DNA from: Candidatus Krumholzibacteriia bacterium
GTDB taxonomy: Bacteria > Krumholzibacteriota > Krumholzibacteriia > JAJRXK01
Assembly (NCBI GenBank): GCA_035268685.1
Contig: DATFKK010000043.1
Coordinates: 1-37,240 of the forward strand
DNA length: 37,240 nucleotides
Direction of reading: 5' to 3'
Part shown: in pieces, positions 17,437 through 26,300 of the stretch
Numbering within the stretch: the stretch's first letter is position 1
How the letters are laid out: every line of letters begins with the position of its first letter
Translations under genes and position numbers: made by a program
The notes under the pieces: generated by a model
What the model was told of the DNA's origin: nothing
Database searches by the model: none
The model's input: only the letters and a program-made list of their open reading frames with translations

Positions 17437-18354
17437 TCAGTCGCGAATGATGTAGAGCCAGGGATTCTCGGACCGACCGTTCGAGACGACCTCGTAGTGC
17501 AGGTGCGGCCCGGTACTGCGACCGGTGTTGCCCACCCGCGCCACGATCTGGCCGCGCTCCACCCGATCGCCCTTCTCGACGAGGATGGCATCGAGGTGGC
17601 CGTAGCGGGTGATGATCCCGTTGGCGTGCTCGACCTCGAGCAACAACCCCAACGAGCCCTTGCGCGAGGCGCGCTTGACCCGGCCGTTGGCCGGCGCGAG
17701 CACGGGCGTGCCCACCGACGCGGCGAAGTCGAGGCCCCGGTGGAAGGTCATCGCACCGGTGAAGGGATCCGGGCGACGGCCGTAGCGACTCGACACGTAG
17801 CCGCTCTGGATCGGCCGGATGCTCGGCGTGCCGTCACGCAGGTCCTGGTCCGCCCGCAAGGCCTCGAGGACCTGCTCGTAGCTCACGCGCTCGAGTTCGG
17901 CCTGCCGGAGCAGGCGGTCGAGCTGGACGCGGAGTTCGCGGATCCGCTCGCGACTGACGTCGTCCATGAGCCCGACACTCGGCTCGGCGTAGGGCTCCTG
18001 CCCCCCGCGTCCGAATCGGGAACCGAACTCGTCGTCGATCGGACCCAGGCCGGCGATCAGGCTCGCCCGCTCCTGCAGGATCCGGTTCTCGGCCATGCGC
18101 CGCTCGTAGTCGCTCACGGCGTCCTCGAGTTCGCCGATCCGTTCGCGCAGCGTCACGACCTCGAGATCACGCTGTTCGACCGACCGCACCACCGCACCCT
18201 GTCGGACGTAGCTGGCGGTCACGAGTGCGACCCCCACCAGGAACAGGCCGACCAGTCCCGCGAAGGCGTACACGAGGCGCTTCTGCACGTTGACCGTGCG
18301 TACGCCCCCCTCGCCGTGCGGAACGTAGAGGAATGTCCAGTGGGACTGCTTCAT
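17437..18354 (-). CDS. M23 (LytM) family peptidase with coiled coil
   Basis: 305 residues: short cytoplasmic N-terminus (MKQSHWTFLYVPHGEGGVRT, typical for this family), membrane helix about 29-48, coiled coil about 55-165, and LytM domain about 180-300. Zinc and catalytic residues are H205 and D209 ('FHRGLDF'), H253 ('RYGHLD') and H284-x-H286 ('GPHLHYE'), so it looks active. EnvC/NlpD-like proteins of this build can activate amidases, but those lack the zinc residues; this one may cut peptidoglycan cross-links itself. The gene immediately precedes the amidase. I chose the ATG at 18354 over one 36 bases upstream because of the family N-terminus and the promoter spacing. Confidence 0.9.
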   Translation of the reverse strand: MKQSHWTFLYVPHGEGGVRTVNVQKRLVYAFAGLVGLFLVGVALVTASYVRQGAVVRSVEQRDLEVVTLRERIGELEDAVSDYERRMAENRILQERASLIAGLGPIDDEFGSRFGRGGQEPYAEPSVGLMDDVSRERIRELRVQLDRLLRQAELERVSYEQVLEALRADQDLRDGTPSIRPIQSGYVSSRYGRRPDPFTGAMTFHRGLDFAASVGTPVLAPANGRVKRASRKGSLGLLLEVEHANGIITRYGHLDAILVEKGDRVERGQIVARVGNTGRSTGPHLHYEVVSNGRSENPWLYIIRD

Positions 18355-18399
18355 TCGGGTCCGGATCTCGAGGTGATGGCTTCCGGGCAACGGCCGAGA

Positions 18400-18428
18400 A
18401 GGCTACGAACGGGCCCTCGATGTGTCAA
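18400..18428 (-). promoter_or_regulatory. Sigma-70 promoter of the M23 peptidase gene
   Basis: TTGACA (18428-18423), 17-base spacer, TAGCCT (18405-18400) on the - strand; expected start near 18393, about 40 bases before the ATG. This also argues against the upstream ATG at 18390 as the start codon. Confidence 0.7.
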
Positions 18429-18482
18429 GAAGACCCGCGATCCGGGTTGCAAGACACGTTCCAGCCGCGCCGGGAAGGAAGA

Positions 18483-18514
18483 GGAGCCGGTCCCCGCGGC
18501 GGGGAACCGGCTCC
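18483..18514 (-). terminator. Hairpin terminator after the sigma factor gene
   Basis: Long GC stem (arms 18483-18496 and 18500-18514) with one bulged base, 27 bases after the sigma gene stop, followed on the - strand by TCTTCCTTCC. It insulates the M23 promoter. Confidence 0.75.
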
Positions 18515-18540
18515 GGATCGCGCGAAGTCCTTGGGGGGAC

Positions 18541-19410
18541 TCAGCTTTCCCGATAGTGGTCCATGAGCGCGTCCGCGTGTTCCTGCTCCCGGAGACGCCC
18601 CAGTGCCCGTTCCTTGAGCTGCCGGATCCGCTCGCGGGTGAGACCGAACCGACCGCCGATCTCCTCCAGCGTGAGCGAATGCGGCTGCCCCAGCCCGTAG
18701 TAGAGACGCAGGATCTCGGCCTCGCGTTCGGGCAGCGTGGCCAGCGACCGTTCCAACGCCTCGGTGCGGGTGCGATCCATGACCCCGGCGTCGGCCCGCG
18801 CCGACTCGGTGTGGTCGGCCAGGGAATCCCCCAGCGTACGGCCGTCCTCCTCGGAGAGCACCTCGTCGAGGTACATCTCGGGCTGACCGATGCGCAGGGC
18901 TTCACGCACCTCCTCGACCTTCAGTTCGGCGACCGCGGCCACCTCTTCGGCGGTCGGGACCCGGCCGTTCTCCTGTTGCAGACGAGCGAAGGTCCGCTGC
19001 ACCCGGTGCAGGACCACGGTGCGGTTCTGCGGCAGCCGTACGGTGCGCGACTGGTCGGCGATCGCCTGCAGGATCGCCTGGCGCACCCACCACACGGCGT
19101 AGCTGATGAACTTGAAGCCGCGGCGCTCGTCGAAACGACGCCCGGCCTTCATCAGTCCGATGTTGCCCTCGTTGATCAGGTCCTCGAGCGAGAGACCCTG
19201 ACCGAGGTACTGCTTGGCGATGGTGACCACGAAGCGGAGGTTCCCGCGGACGAGATCGTGCAGTGCCTCGTCGTCACCCTCACGGATCCGGCAAGCCAGT
19301 TCGCACTCTTCCTGCCGCGTCAGCAGGGGGTAGCGACCGATCTCCCGGAGATAACACTCGAGGCTGCGTTCGAAGCCGCCTCGGGACGATTGATTGATCC
19401 GGCGAATCAT
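18541..19410 (-). CDS. Sigma-70 family RNA polymerase sigma factor (RpoD/RpoS type)
   Basis: 289 residues with region 1.2 (about 13-45), region 2 (about 52-121, 'LVRGNLRFVVTIAKQYLGQG', 'DLINEGNIGLMKA', 'FKFISYAVWWVRQAI'), region 3 (about 130-205) and region 4 with the HTH 'SLTLEEIGGRFGLTRERIRQ' (245-264). Region 1.1 is absent, so this is a short primary-like or group 2 factor; some phyla use such a short form as the housekeeping sigma. All core-binding and -10/-35 reading segments look intact. The ATG overlaps the stop of a 25-codon upstream ORF (ATGA), and the start codon itself has only a weak ribosome site, so coupling to that ORF may control it. Confidence 0.9.
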   Translation of the reverse strand: MIRRINQSSRGGFERSLECYLREIGRYPLLTRQEECELACRIREGDDEALHDLVRGNLRFVVTIAKQYLGQGLSLEDLINEGNIGLMKAGRRFDERRGFKFISYAVWWVRQAILQAIADQSRTVRLPQNRTVVLHRVQRTFARLQQENGRVPTAEEVAAVAELKVEEVREALRIGQPEMYLDEVLSEEDGRTLGDSLADHTESARADAGVMDRTRTEALERSLATLPEREAEILRLYYGLGQPHSLTLEEIGGRFGLTRERIRQLKERALGRLREQEHADALMDHYRES

Positions 19411-19484
19411 GGCAAGGCTTCCAGGCCTGGGGAAGAGTCACGGCGACCGGCTCGCCGTCGTCGTGATGGAAGTCCTCCTTTCAT
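19407..19484 (-). CDS. Possible 25-codon leader ORF coupled to the sigma factor
   Basis: ATG at 19484 to TGA at 19407, with its stop overlapping the sigma ATG (ATGA). It encodes a basic peptide beginning MKGGLPSRRRRAGRR and ending in PGLEALP. There is no clear ribosome site before its ATG; the only GGAGG is inside its codons 3-4. An Arg run at codons 8-11 and 14-15 could make ribosomes pause. It may be a leader peptide that sets sigma translation, or a chance ORF; codon bias alone cannot decide. Confidence 0.35.
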   Translation of the reverse strand: MKGGLPSRRRRAGRRDSSPGLEALP

Positions 19485-19519
19485 ACGTGCAGTCGGGTGA
19501 TCGTGTGCCGGCGGCGCCG

Positions 19520-19540
19520 CGGGGTATGGCGAGTACCCCG
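19520..19540 (-). terminator. Short hairpin after the htrA gene
   Basis: Perfect 7-bp inverted repeat CGGGGTA / TACCCCG with a 7-base loop, 25 bases past the htrA stop. No T-run follows, so it may be a weak terminator or an operator for the sigma gene. Confidence 0.4.
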
Positions 19541-19564
19541 AGACGCGACCGCCGGTCTCCACGG

Positions 19565-21097
19565 CTAGGGGTTCGTTCCGTCCTCCTGCAGCGGGTCCAC
19601 GGTCGCATAGCCCGTGACGTCCCCACCGCGGCGGTATCCGATGGCGATCTTGCGCGTGCGATCGACATACCGCCGCTGCGCGTCGCGGAAGTCGTCGATG
19701 GAATCGACCGGGCGGTCGACCACCTCGAAGATCACGTCGCCCGGCTGGAGTCGCGCCATCTCGGCCGGACTGCCCTCTTCGACGTCGAGGATCAACACGC
19801 CCTTGGTGTCGCGGATGTCGTACATGTCGATCAGTTCGCCCACGCGGGGATCTTCGGTGTCGTCCAGCGAGGTGACGGTGATGCCCAGCCAGGTCTCGTC
19901 GTCGATCCCGCGGATGTCGCCCTCCGGCATCACGGCCATCGTGGTCTGGGCCAGGTCGAGTTCGTCGAGCACCACCTCGACCGTCAGGTCACTGCCGTCG
20001 CGATGGACCCTCAACTCGGCGCGCTCGCCGACGGGCGAGTCGGCCACCTTCCACTGCAGATCGGTGCCGTTGCGCACGCGGTCACCGTTGAACTCGTAGA
20101 CCACGTCCCCGATCTCGACGCCGCCGCGCTCGGCCGGGCTGTCGTCCATCACCTCGCGGATGATCACGCCGTAGTCGATGTCCAGGTCGCGGCCCTCGGC
20201 CAGATCCCGCGTCATGTCGTCCATGCGCACGCCGAGGTAACCGCGCACGACGCGCCCCGTCGTCCGCAGCTGCTCGGTGATGCTCACGGCCAGGTTGCTC
20301 GGAATCGTGAACCCGATGTTCTGCCCGCTGGCATTGATGGCGGTGTTCACGCCGATGACGCGCCCGTGGATGTCGACGAGGGGCCCTCCGCTGTTGCCGA
20401 AGTTGATCGCGGCGTCGGTCTGCAGGAAGTCCTGGTAGCGCGGTGTCCCGCCCTGGATCTGGAGGTCGCTGCGGCCCTTCGCACTGATCACCCCGACGGT
20501 CAGGCTGCCCGCGAGCTCGCCCAGGGGATTGCCGATGGCGATCGCGTAGTCACCGACGCGGACGCCTTCGCTGTCGGTGAAGACGAGGTAGTCGAGGCGC
20601 TCGCCCTGGGTGTCGATCTTCAGCAGAGCGAGGTCCGTGCTCGGATCCTGCCCGACGATCTCGGCGGGATGGCTGGCGTCGTCGCCGGGGAACTGGACCT
20701 CGATCTCGGTCGCGTCGGCGATCACGTGGTTGTTCGTGAGGATGTATCCGTCGGCGCTGATCACGAAGCCACTGCCGGCACCCGGCATCTGCATGTCGCG
20801 GCGCATGCCGCGCTCGCGCGGGAAGAAGCGGAACAGGTCCTCGCCCTCGACGGGCGGGTGCTCGAAACTCTTCGAAGCGGTGATCGAGACCACGGCGGGC
20901 ATCACCCGCTGGGCCACCCGGGCGAAGGGACTGCTCATCCCCGGATTCAGATCCTGGTCGTCGGAGAACTCCTGACCAGAGGCCGGCCCGCCGAGTCCGA
21001 CCATGGCGACGAGGGCGATGCCGAAGAGCACGCGACCGGTCGCGGACCACGCGGGGGCGCAGCGCAGAATCGAGAGATGTGGACGAGCCATCGTCAT
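19565..21097 (-). CDS. htrA: Periplasmic serine endoprotease, DegP/DegQ (HtrA) family
   Basis: 510 residues: signal sequence (about 1-42, ending ASGQ), trypsin-like protease domain with the triad H124 ('TNNHVIADA'), D155 ('STDLALLKID') and S236 ('INFGNSGGPL'), then two PDZ domains (about 290-390, 'VRGYLGVRMDDM', and about 400-500, 'TWLGITVTSLDD'). It degrades or refolds damaged envelope proteins. The ATG of MTMARPHLS was chosen because of a strong GAGGAG 6 bases upstream. A sigma-70 promoter lies about 175 bases upstream, leaving an unusually long leader. The gene is directly upstream of the sigma factor gene and divergent from lpxH. Confidence 0.93.
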   Translation of the reverse strand: MTMARPHLSILRCAPAWSATGRVLFGIALVAMVGLGGPASGQEFSDDQDLNPGMSSPFARVAQRVMPAVVSITASKSFEHPPVEGEDLFRFFPRERGMRRDMQMPGAGSGFVISADGYILTNNHVIADATEIEVQFPGDDASHPAEIVGQDPSTDLALLKIDTQGERLDYLVFTDSEGVRVGDYAIAIGNPLGELAGSLTVGVISAKGRSDLQIQGGTPRYQDFLQTDAAINFGNSGGPLVDIHGRVIGVNTAINASGQNIGFTIPSNLAVSITEQLRTTGRVVRGYLGVRMDDMTRDLAEGRDLDIDYGVIIREVMDDSPAERGGVEIGDVVYEFNGDRVRNGTDLQWKVADSPVGERAELRVHRDGSDLTVEVVLDELDLAQTTMAVMPEGDIRGIDDETWLGITVTSLDDTEDPRVGELIDMYDIRDTKGVLILDVEEGSPAEMARLQPGDVIFEVVDRPVDSIDDFRDAQRRYVDRTRKIAIGYRRGGDVTGYATVDPLQEDGTNP

Positions 21098-21279
21098 AGC
21101 GTACTCCTCAGGGATCCGATCCCATCCGGGGTGACCCGTGAGTGGAGCGCCACGCCAACGGCAGCTCGACGATCCGACGTCCAGCGAGCGAACCGCTCCG
21201 CGGCGAGACGGATGAGGGCCCTTCGACCCTCCGGAGCGCACACTCCGAGCCTGTGGGGCAGGCTGCGGTCCGCTCCGCG

Positions 21280-21308
21280 AGTGTATCCGTGACCTCGACT
21301 CACGTCAA
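21280..21308 (-). promoter_or_regulatory. Sigma-70 promoter of htrA
   Basis: TTGACG (21308-21303), 17-base spacer, TACACT (21285-21280) on the - strand. Start expected near 21273, so the htrA leader is about 175 bases. The rest of 21098-21279 shows no ORF or clear structure that I can name. Confidence 0.75.
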
Positions 21309-21361
21309 CGAATCGGCGCCGAGGGCCTCCGAGGGCGCCCGCGCGCCGGGAAGCGGCCGAC

Positions 21362-21390
21362 TTGCCGCTCCCGGGGGTGTGCACTAAGGT
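21362..21390 (+). promoter_or_regulatory. Sigma-70 promoter of lpxH
   Basis: TTGCCG (21362-21367), 17-base spacer, TAAGGT (21385-21390) on the + strand. Start near 21397 gives a leader of about 65 bases before the ATG. It is divergent from and about 53 bases away from the htrA promoter. Confidence 0.65.
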
Positions 21391-21462
21391 CGTTTCGCCC
21401 CGTCCTCGTGCCCTGGATGCGTGTCTACGCCACCGGCCCGACCCGGTTCCCGCGGTGAATCC

Positions 21463-22236
21463 ATGAGCCAGAGCGTCTATTTCGTCAGCGACGCCCATTT
21501 CGGCGCCGGAACCGCCGCGAGCCAGGCCGAACGGGTCCGGCGCTTCACGAGGTGGCTCGAGGTCCTCGCCGACGCCGAGCACCTCTACCTGGTCGGCGAC
21601 GTCTTCGACTTCTGGTTCGACTACCCGAACTACATGCCCAAGGCCCACATGGAGGTCCTCTACGGCCTGCGCCGGCTGCAGGACCACGGCGTGGCCATGA
21701 CCTTCGTCGGCGGCAACCACGACGCCTGGTGCGAGTCCTTCTTCGAGGACACCCTCGGGGTGCCCACGCTGCCCTCCGGTGCGGTGGTCGAGCACCAGGG
21801 GCAGCGACTGATGCTGCACCACGGCGACGGGCTCCTGGCCTCGGAACGCTCGTACGCGGTGTTCAAGGCGATCACGCGCCACCCGGTGCCCGTGTTCCTG
21901 GCGAGGCTGATCCATCCCGAGGCCCTGTACGCCTTCGCCATGTGGCTGTCGCGCCGTTCCCGCGCCCGGGAACGCGACGACGCATCGCGGATCGTGGGGA
22001 TGATCGACCACTACGGGCACAGCCACGATCACTCCGACGTCGACCACGTCGTGATCGGTCACGTGCACACGCCCGTGCGGCGGGATTTCGACGGTTGGAG
22101 CCTGACCTGTCTGGGCGACTGGATCGGCCACTTCACGGCCGGACGCCTGCACGAGGGCCGGCTCGGCCTCGTGCGCGTCGACGCCGAGGGCGCCATGCAC
22201 CCGATCGAGGCCCCCCCGACCGCCGTGGGCGGCTGA
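21463..22236 (+). CDS. lpxH: UDP-2,3-diacylglucosamine hydrolase-like metallophosphatase
   Basis: 257-residue calcineurin-like phosphoesterase that in LpxH cleaves UDP-diacylglucosamine to lipid X in lipid A synthesis, at the cytoplasmic face of the inner membrane. All metal motifs are present: D10-x-H12 ('SDAHFG'), D46 ('VGDVFDFW'), N85-H86 ('GGNHDAW'), H120 ('LHHGDG') and H200-x-H202 ('IGHVHTP'). The ATG of MSQSVYFVSDAHFG was chosen because it puts the first motif at the usual distance; a GTG 42 bases upstream would add a Pro/Arg-rich stretch. It could also be a paralogue such as LpxI-independent 'LpxH2'; no other lpx gene is nearby. It is one of only two + strand genes. Confidence 0.85.
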   Translation: MSQSVYFVSDAHFGAGTAASQAERVRRFTRWLEVLADAEHLYLVGDVFDFWFDYPNYMPKAHMEVLYGLRRLQDHGVAMTFVGGNHDAWCESFFEDTLGVPTLPSGAVVEHQGQRLMLHHGDGLLASERSYAVFKAITRHPVPVFLARLIHPEALYAFAMWLSRRSRARERDDASRIVGMIDHYGHSHDHSDVDHVVIGHVHTPVRRDFDGWSLTCLGDWIGHFTAGRLHEGRLGLVRVDAEGAMHPIEAPPTAVGG

Positions 22237-22248
22237 GGCGCGGCTGCA

Positions 22249-23199
22249 TCAGGGCAGATAGGCCAGGCGCAGTGAGATCCGGTGCGTGGTGTCGAAGGCG
22301 TCGACACTGTTGTCCATGAACGCGTAGTCGAGCACCAGCGGCCCACGGCGGAAGCCCGCGCCGAAGGTCGCGCCCCAGACGTCGTAGTTGAAACGGTGGC
22401 CGGCGCGCACGGCGAAGCTCTCGTGGATCCGGACCTCGGCGCCGGCGTGCAGACGGCTGTTGCCGTCGTTCGGTGCGACGACCTCGGCCGCGAACTGGAA
22501 GCGCTCGAGCCACGCCTGCCCCGGGACCACCGGTCGGTAGCTCGCTCCACCCCGGATGGTGCGCGGGAGCGCGGTGTCCTCCTCGTTCAGCGTCACCGCC
22601 GGCCCGAGGTTCTGGACGGAAGCCGCGAGACGCAGACCCTCGATGGTCGCCTCGTGCGCGATCCCGAGATCGAACGCGTAGCTCGAACCGTTGAAGGCGT
22701 CGATGTTCTCGTGCACGAACTTCACGGTGGCGCCGAGCGTGAAGGCCGGGAAGGATCGGGCGAAGCTCAGGCCGGCCGCCGCCCCGTAGGGCCGGAAGGT
22801 GCCCGCGGCCGCGCCGCTGCCCTCGATCTCGGTACGGTCGAGCTCGTCGCTGTAGAAGCCGTTCAGGCTCAGACCGAAGGTCCCGATCCGGGTGGCATGG
22901 CTCAGGGCCAGACTCTCGCGCCGGAACAGGCCGAGGTACTCCGCGTGCTGCACCGCCATCTCGGTGCCCTCGACGTCGGCGAGGTTCGCGGGATTCCAGT
23001 GGACGGCGGTGACGTCGACGGCCGACGCGACACCGGTCTCGCCCATGGCGCCGGCCCTCGCCCCGACACCGAAGCGCAGCCAGAGCAGTCCGGCGTCCCC
23101 GGGTTCACCGGCCGTCGCCGCGACGGGGGCGAACAGGGTCGACAGCGTGAGCGCGAGCGCGAGCACGGCCCCGCGGCGGGCGGAGAGCGTGGGATGCAT
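22249..23199 (-). CDS. PorV/PorQ family outer-membrane beta-barrel protein
   Basis: 316 residues: signal peptide (about 1-31, ending TAG), then an all-beta sequence with the family opening 'GLLWLRFGVGARAGAMGETGVASAVDVTAVHWNPANLADVEG', and a C-terminal aromatic pattern ending RLAYLP. This matches the PorV/PorQ (UPF0164) group of FadL-like barrels; PorV shuttles type IX cargo to the attachment complex in Bacteroidota. It lies directly downstream of the giant M6-like protein, which ends in a sorting-type domain, so cargo handling is a reasonable idea. It has its own promoter. SD GGAG lies 7 bases before the ATG. Convergent with lpxH, 12 bases apart. Confidence 0.82.
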   Translation of the reverse strand: MHPTLSARRGAVLALALTLSTLFAPVAATAGEPGDAGLLWLRFGVGARAGAMGETGVASAVDVTAVHWNPANLADVEGTEMAVQHAEYLGLFRRESLALSHATRIGTFGLSLNGFYSDELDRTEIEGSGAAAGTFRPYGAAAGLSFARSFPAFTLGATVKFVHENIDAFNGSSYAFDLGIAHEATIEGLRLAASVQNLGPAVTLNEEDTALPRTIRGGASYRPVVPGQAWLERFQFAAEVVAPNDGNSRLHAGAEVRIHESFAVRAGHRFNYDVWGATFGAGFRRGPLVLDYAFMDNSVDAFDTTHRISLRLAYLP

Positions 23200-23267
23200 G
23201 GAGGATCTCCCGGTGTGCGCCGCGACCGGCGCCGTTTCGGAGGGGGGTCGACAGGGGCCGCCCCGTG

Positions 23268-23297
23268 AGTATACGCAGGCCGCGTGCCGGCCTTCAA
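23268..23297 (-). promoter_or_regulatory. Sigma-70 promoter of the PorV-like gene
   Basis: TTGAAG (23297-23292), 18-base spacer, TATACT (23273-23268) on the - strand; start near 23261, about 60 bases before the ATG. It lies just after the M6-like gene. Confidence 0.7.
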
Positions 23298-23312
23298 ATG
23301 CCGCGCGGAAGT

Positions 23313-26300
23313 TCATCGGACCACCGTCAGCACGGCGCGTTCCTCGCCGTGCTCGGTCTCGACCGCACACAGGTACATGCCCGCGGCCACGTCCCCGAGT
23401 TCGATCTCCTCCTCGAAGAAGGCCCCGGCCGGCGTCGCCACCGGCCCGACGGACACGACTTCCTGTCCTTCGAGCGAGTAGACGGTCACCGTGACCGTCG
23501 CGAAGCGGTCCACCCGCATCCGGACACGGAAGCGGCCGTCGACCGTGGGATTGGGATACACGACCAGCCCGGGATCGGCACCGAAGGATCCGCTCGCGGG
23601 CTCGAGCCGGGCCCGGGTGAAGTTGTCCACGCCGTTGCCCCCTTGCGTCCAGGGCGCGTAGGCGGAGACCGGGACGTCGAGGTCGAAGACCCGGAGGTCG
23701 CCGGTGATCGTCGTCTCGACGTCGCGCGCGGGAGCATCGATCGAGTCCAGGCGCTCGAAGCGTCCGATCACGGCCAGGTCGAGGTCACCGTCCCCGTCGA
23801 GGTCGGCCACGACCGGCGTCGACACCGGTTCGGCCGGACCCGCGACCGGCCACCCGGGGACCACGCGGCCCTGGAGGTCGACGGCGTGCACCGACCCCGC
23901 GGGCTCGTGCCACAGGACCTCGGCGGTGCCGTCGGCATCGAGGTCGACCAGCACCGGGGCGACCGCGCGGCTGCCCACCGGCGGCTCGACACCGCCGCGT
24001 TCGGGCCTGTACGGGAAGCCGGGTAGCGAGCGGAGATTGCGATCGAAGACGTGCAGCGCGCCCCCGAGCGTGACCGCCAGCACCGTCGGTCCGCCGTCGC
24101 TCGCGCGGGCCACCGCCGGGGCAGAAGCCGGGAGACCGGCTTCCAGCGAACTCCGCGCAGGAACCGCGGCAGGATCCACGGCCGCCGTGAGGTGCAGACG
24201 GCCCTCGCCGTCGACCCAGGTCACCGCCGGAGAACCGTCGCCGAAGACGACCGGGGCGAGCGTCCGCGGCATCACACCCGCGTCGAGCGTCGACCGGCGG
24301 CGGACCTCGCCTTCGACGTCGAAGGTCAGCAGGGTCGTCGCGGTCGAGTCCCGCCGGACCCCCACCACCCACGCGACGTCGGTCGTCACGAACACCGCCT
24401 CGTCGAGACGGTCCTCCGCCGTCCAGAGCACGGCCGCCGTCGGGTCCGGTGCGGCCGGGCCGAGGCCGACGAGCTCGGTTCCCGTCCCCCCGGATCGGAC
24501 GAAGGCCCCCAGGCCGGCGATGCCCGACTCCGACGGTGTGGCCAGGAAGGCACTCACGCCGCGGCCGACCGCTCCGCTCACCAGGGTCGGGTCGGCGATC
24601 CCCGCCGCCTGCAGGGCGCTCTCGCCGACGACCACCACGTCGAGTCGATCGTCTCCGTCGACGTCGACCACCGCGGGCGCGCCCCGCGGACCGTCGCTCG
24701 CCGGGAGCGTGACCCAGGCCGGGGTGATGCCGAAGGGCTCGACCCCGTTGCGCCACGCGAGCACGCGCCCCGCGTCGGCCGCGGCCACGAGTTCGGGCAC
24801 ACCGTCGGGGCTCCGGTCGGCCGCCGAGGTCCCGAGGTCGGCCGCGCGCAGGTCGAAGTCCGGCGCCAGTCCGACCGTGCGGGCCCGGCCGAGTTCACGC
24901 GGTCCGTCGCTCGCCGCATCGAATTCCACCGAGAAGGTCATGGCCCGGTGGTAGACGAACCCACTGCAGAACAACTGGCCCTGGAACTCGAACTTCGGCA
25001 GCGAGTCCTGCACGACCGTCGACACGTCGAACATGCGGACCCCGGTCCTCAGGCCGTCGTTCGTCCGGGTGTCCGGCAGCGTATCGGGACCGAACTCTGT
25101 GGCCCCCTCGCCCCGCCAGGCGTCGTCGTCGGAACCGAGCAGGTACAGGCCACCGGCGAGGGAGTCGAGGTCCTGGATCCCGTCGGCCTCCTCGACGTCC
25201 ACGCCCTTGCGGGTGGCGTCGGAGTTGATCGTGTTCGTCCCCGCGAGCACCGCGTCCTGGATCACACGCTCGTCCACGTGCCAGATGTACAACCCGCTGC
25301 CTCCGGCCCGTTGGCAACCGTCGGGCGTGCGAGCGGAGTTCTCGCTCATGAACCAGTCCCACTCGGCACCGAGTTCGTCCTCCCAGGTGTCGGTGGCAGG
25401 ATCGAAGGTCGAGGTCGGCGTGCCGTCTCCGCGCGCGCTGTCGGCGTCGAAGTAATCGGGCACGTTGTTGCCGTTGCCTCCGCCTTCGGGAGTCTTGCCC
25501 GGGAACGAGTAGAACAGGTCCCCGTCGGGATCCTGCAGTCTGTACTCGACGAGCCAGTACTCGCGTTCGTTGATCGGGACGCGCACGAGCAGCGTGTCAC
25601 TGACGGCCGCACCGACCGAATCCATGGCCCCGATCCGCAGATCCGCGTCGACGGTCACGTCGACCGGATCGACCCATCCCATCAGGTAGCGGTTCATCGC
25701 GCTCGGTGCCGACGGCACCGTCGACAGACCCGTGAACAGTCCGAAGCCCATCAGACCGAAGTTCCCGATCCCCTGACTGTCGGGGAAACTCGAAGGCGTG
25801 AAGTCGGGCAGACTGAGCATCCCCAGACGCAGCCCGATCTCGAAGGCGTAGACCCCACGCACGTCGAAGAAGCCCGCCAGGCCGTTGCTCTCGGGTGGGT
25901 CCTGGGCCTGGGCCTCGGGCAGCACCAGCACGTGCTCGATCGCGGCTTCGTCGCTCGGGACGAAGGCCTGTTCGAGGTAGTCGGCCTCGACCGCGTTCTC
26001 GAAGTCGCGAACGTCGAGATAGTTGCTGAAGATCTGCGCCGGGCTGTCGCCGTTCACGTCGGTCTCCTGGCCGGCGCCGGCGTGGATCAACACCAGGGTG
26101 TCGTAGGACGAGAAGTCGACGTCGTCGTCGATCGCCGCGACGACCTGCTTCGCCATGCGAACCGCCCGCACGCTCGAGCTGTCGTCGTCCCCGTAGTAGC
26201 CCATGCCCTCGGGCAGGTTCACGATGTCGCCGTGCACGTCCCACTGCAGGTCGAGCCGACCGAAGCTCACCGTCCGGAAGTAGTCGTCGACCCGCTGCAT

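Noticed and set aside
19475-19479. GGAGG as ribosome site of the sigma gene
   Set aside because: It is 65 bases before the ATG and no start codon follows at the right distance.
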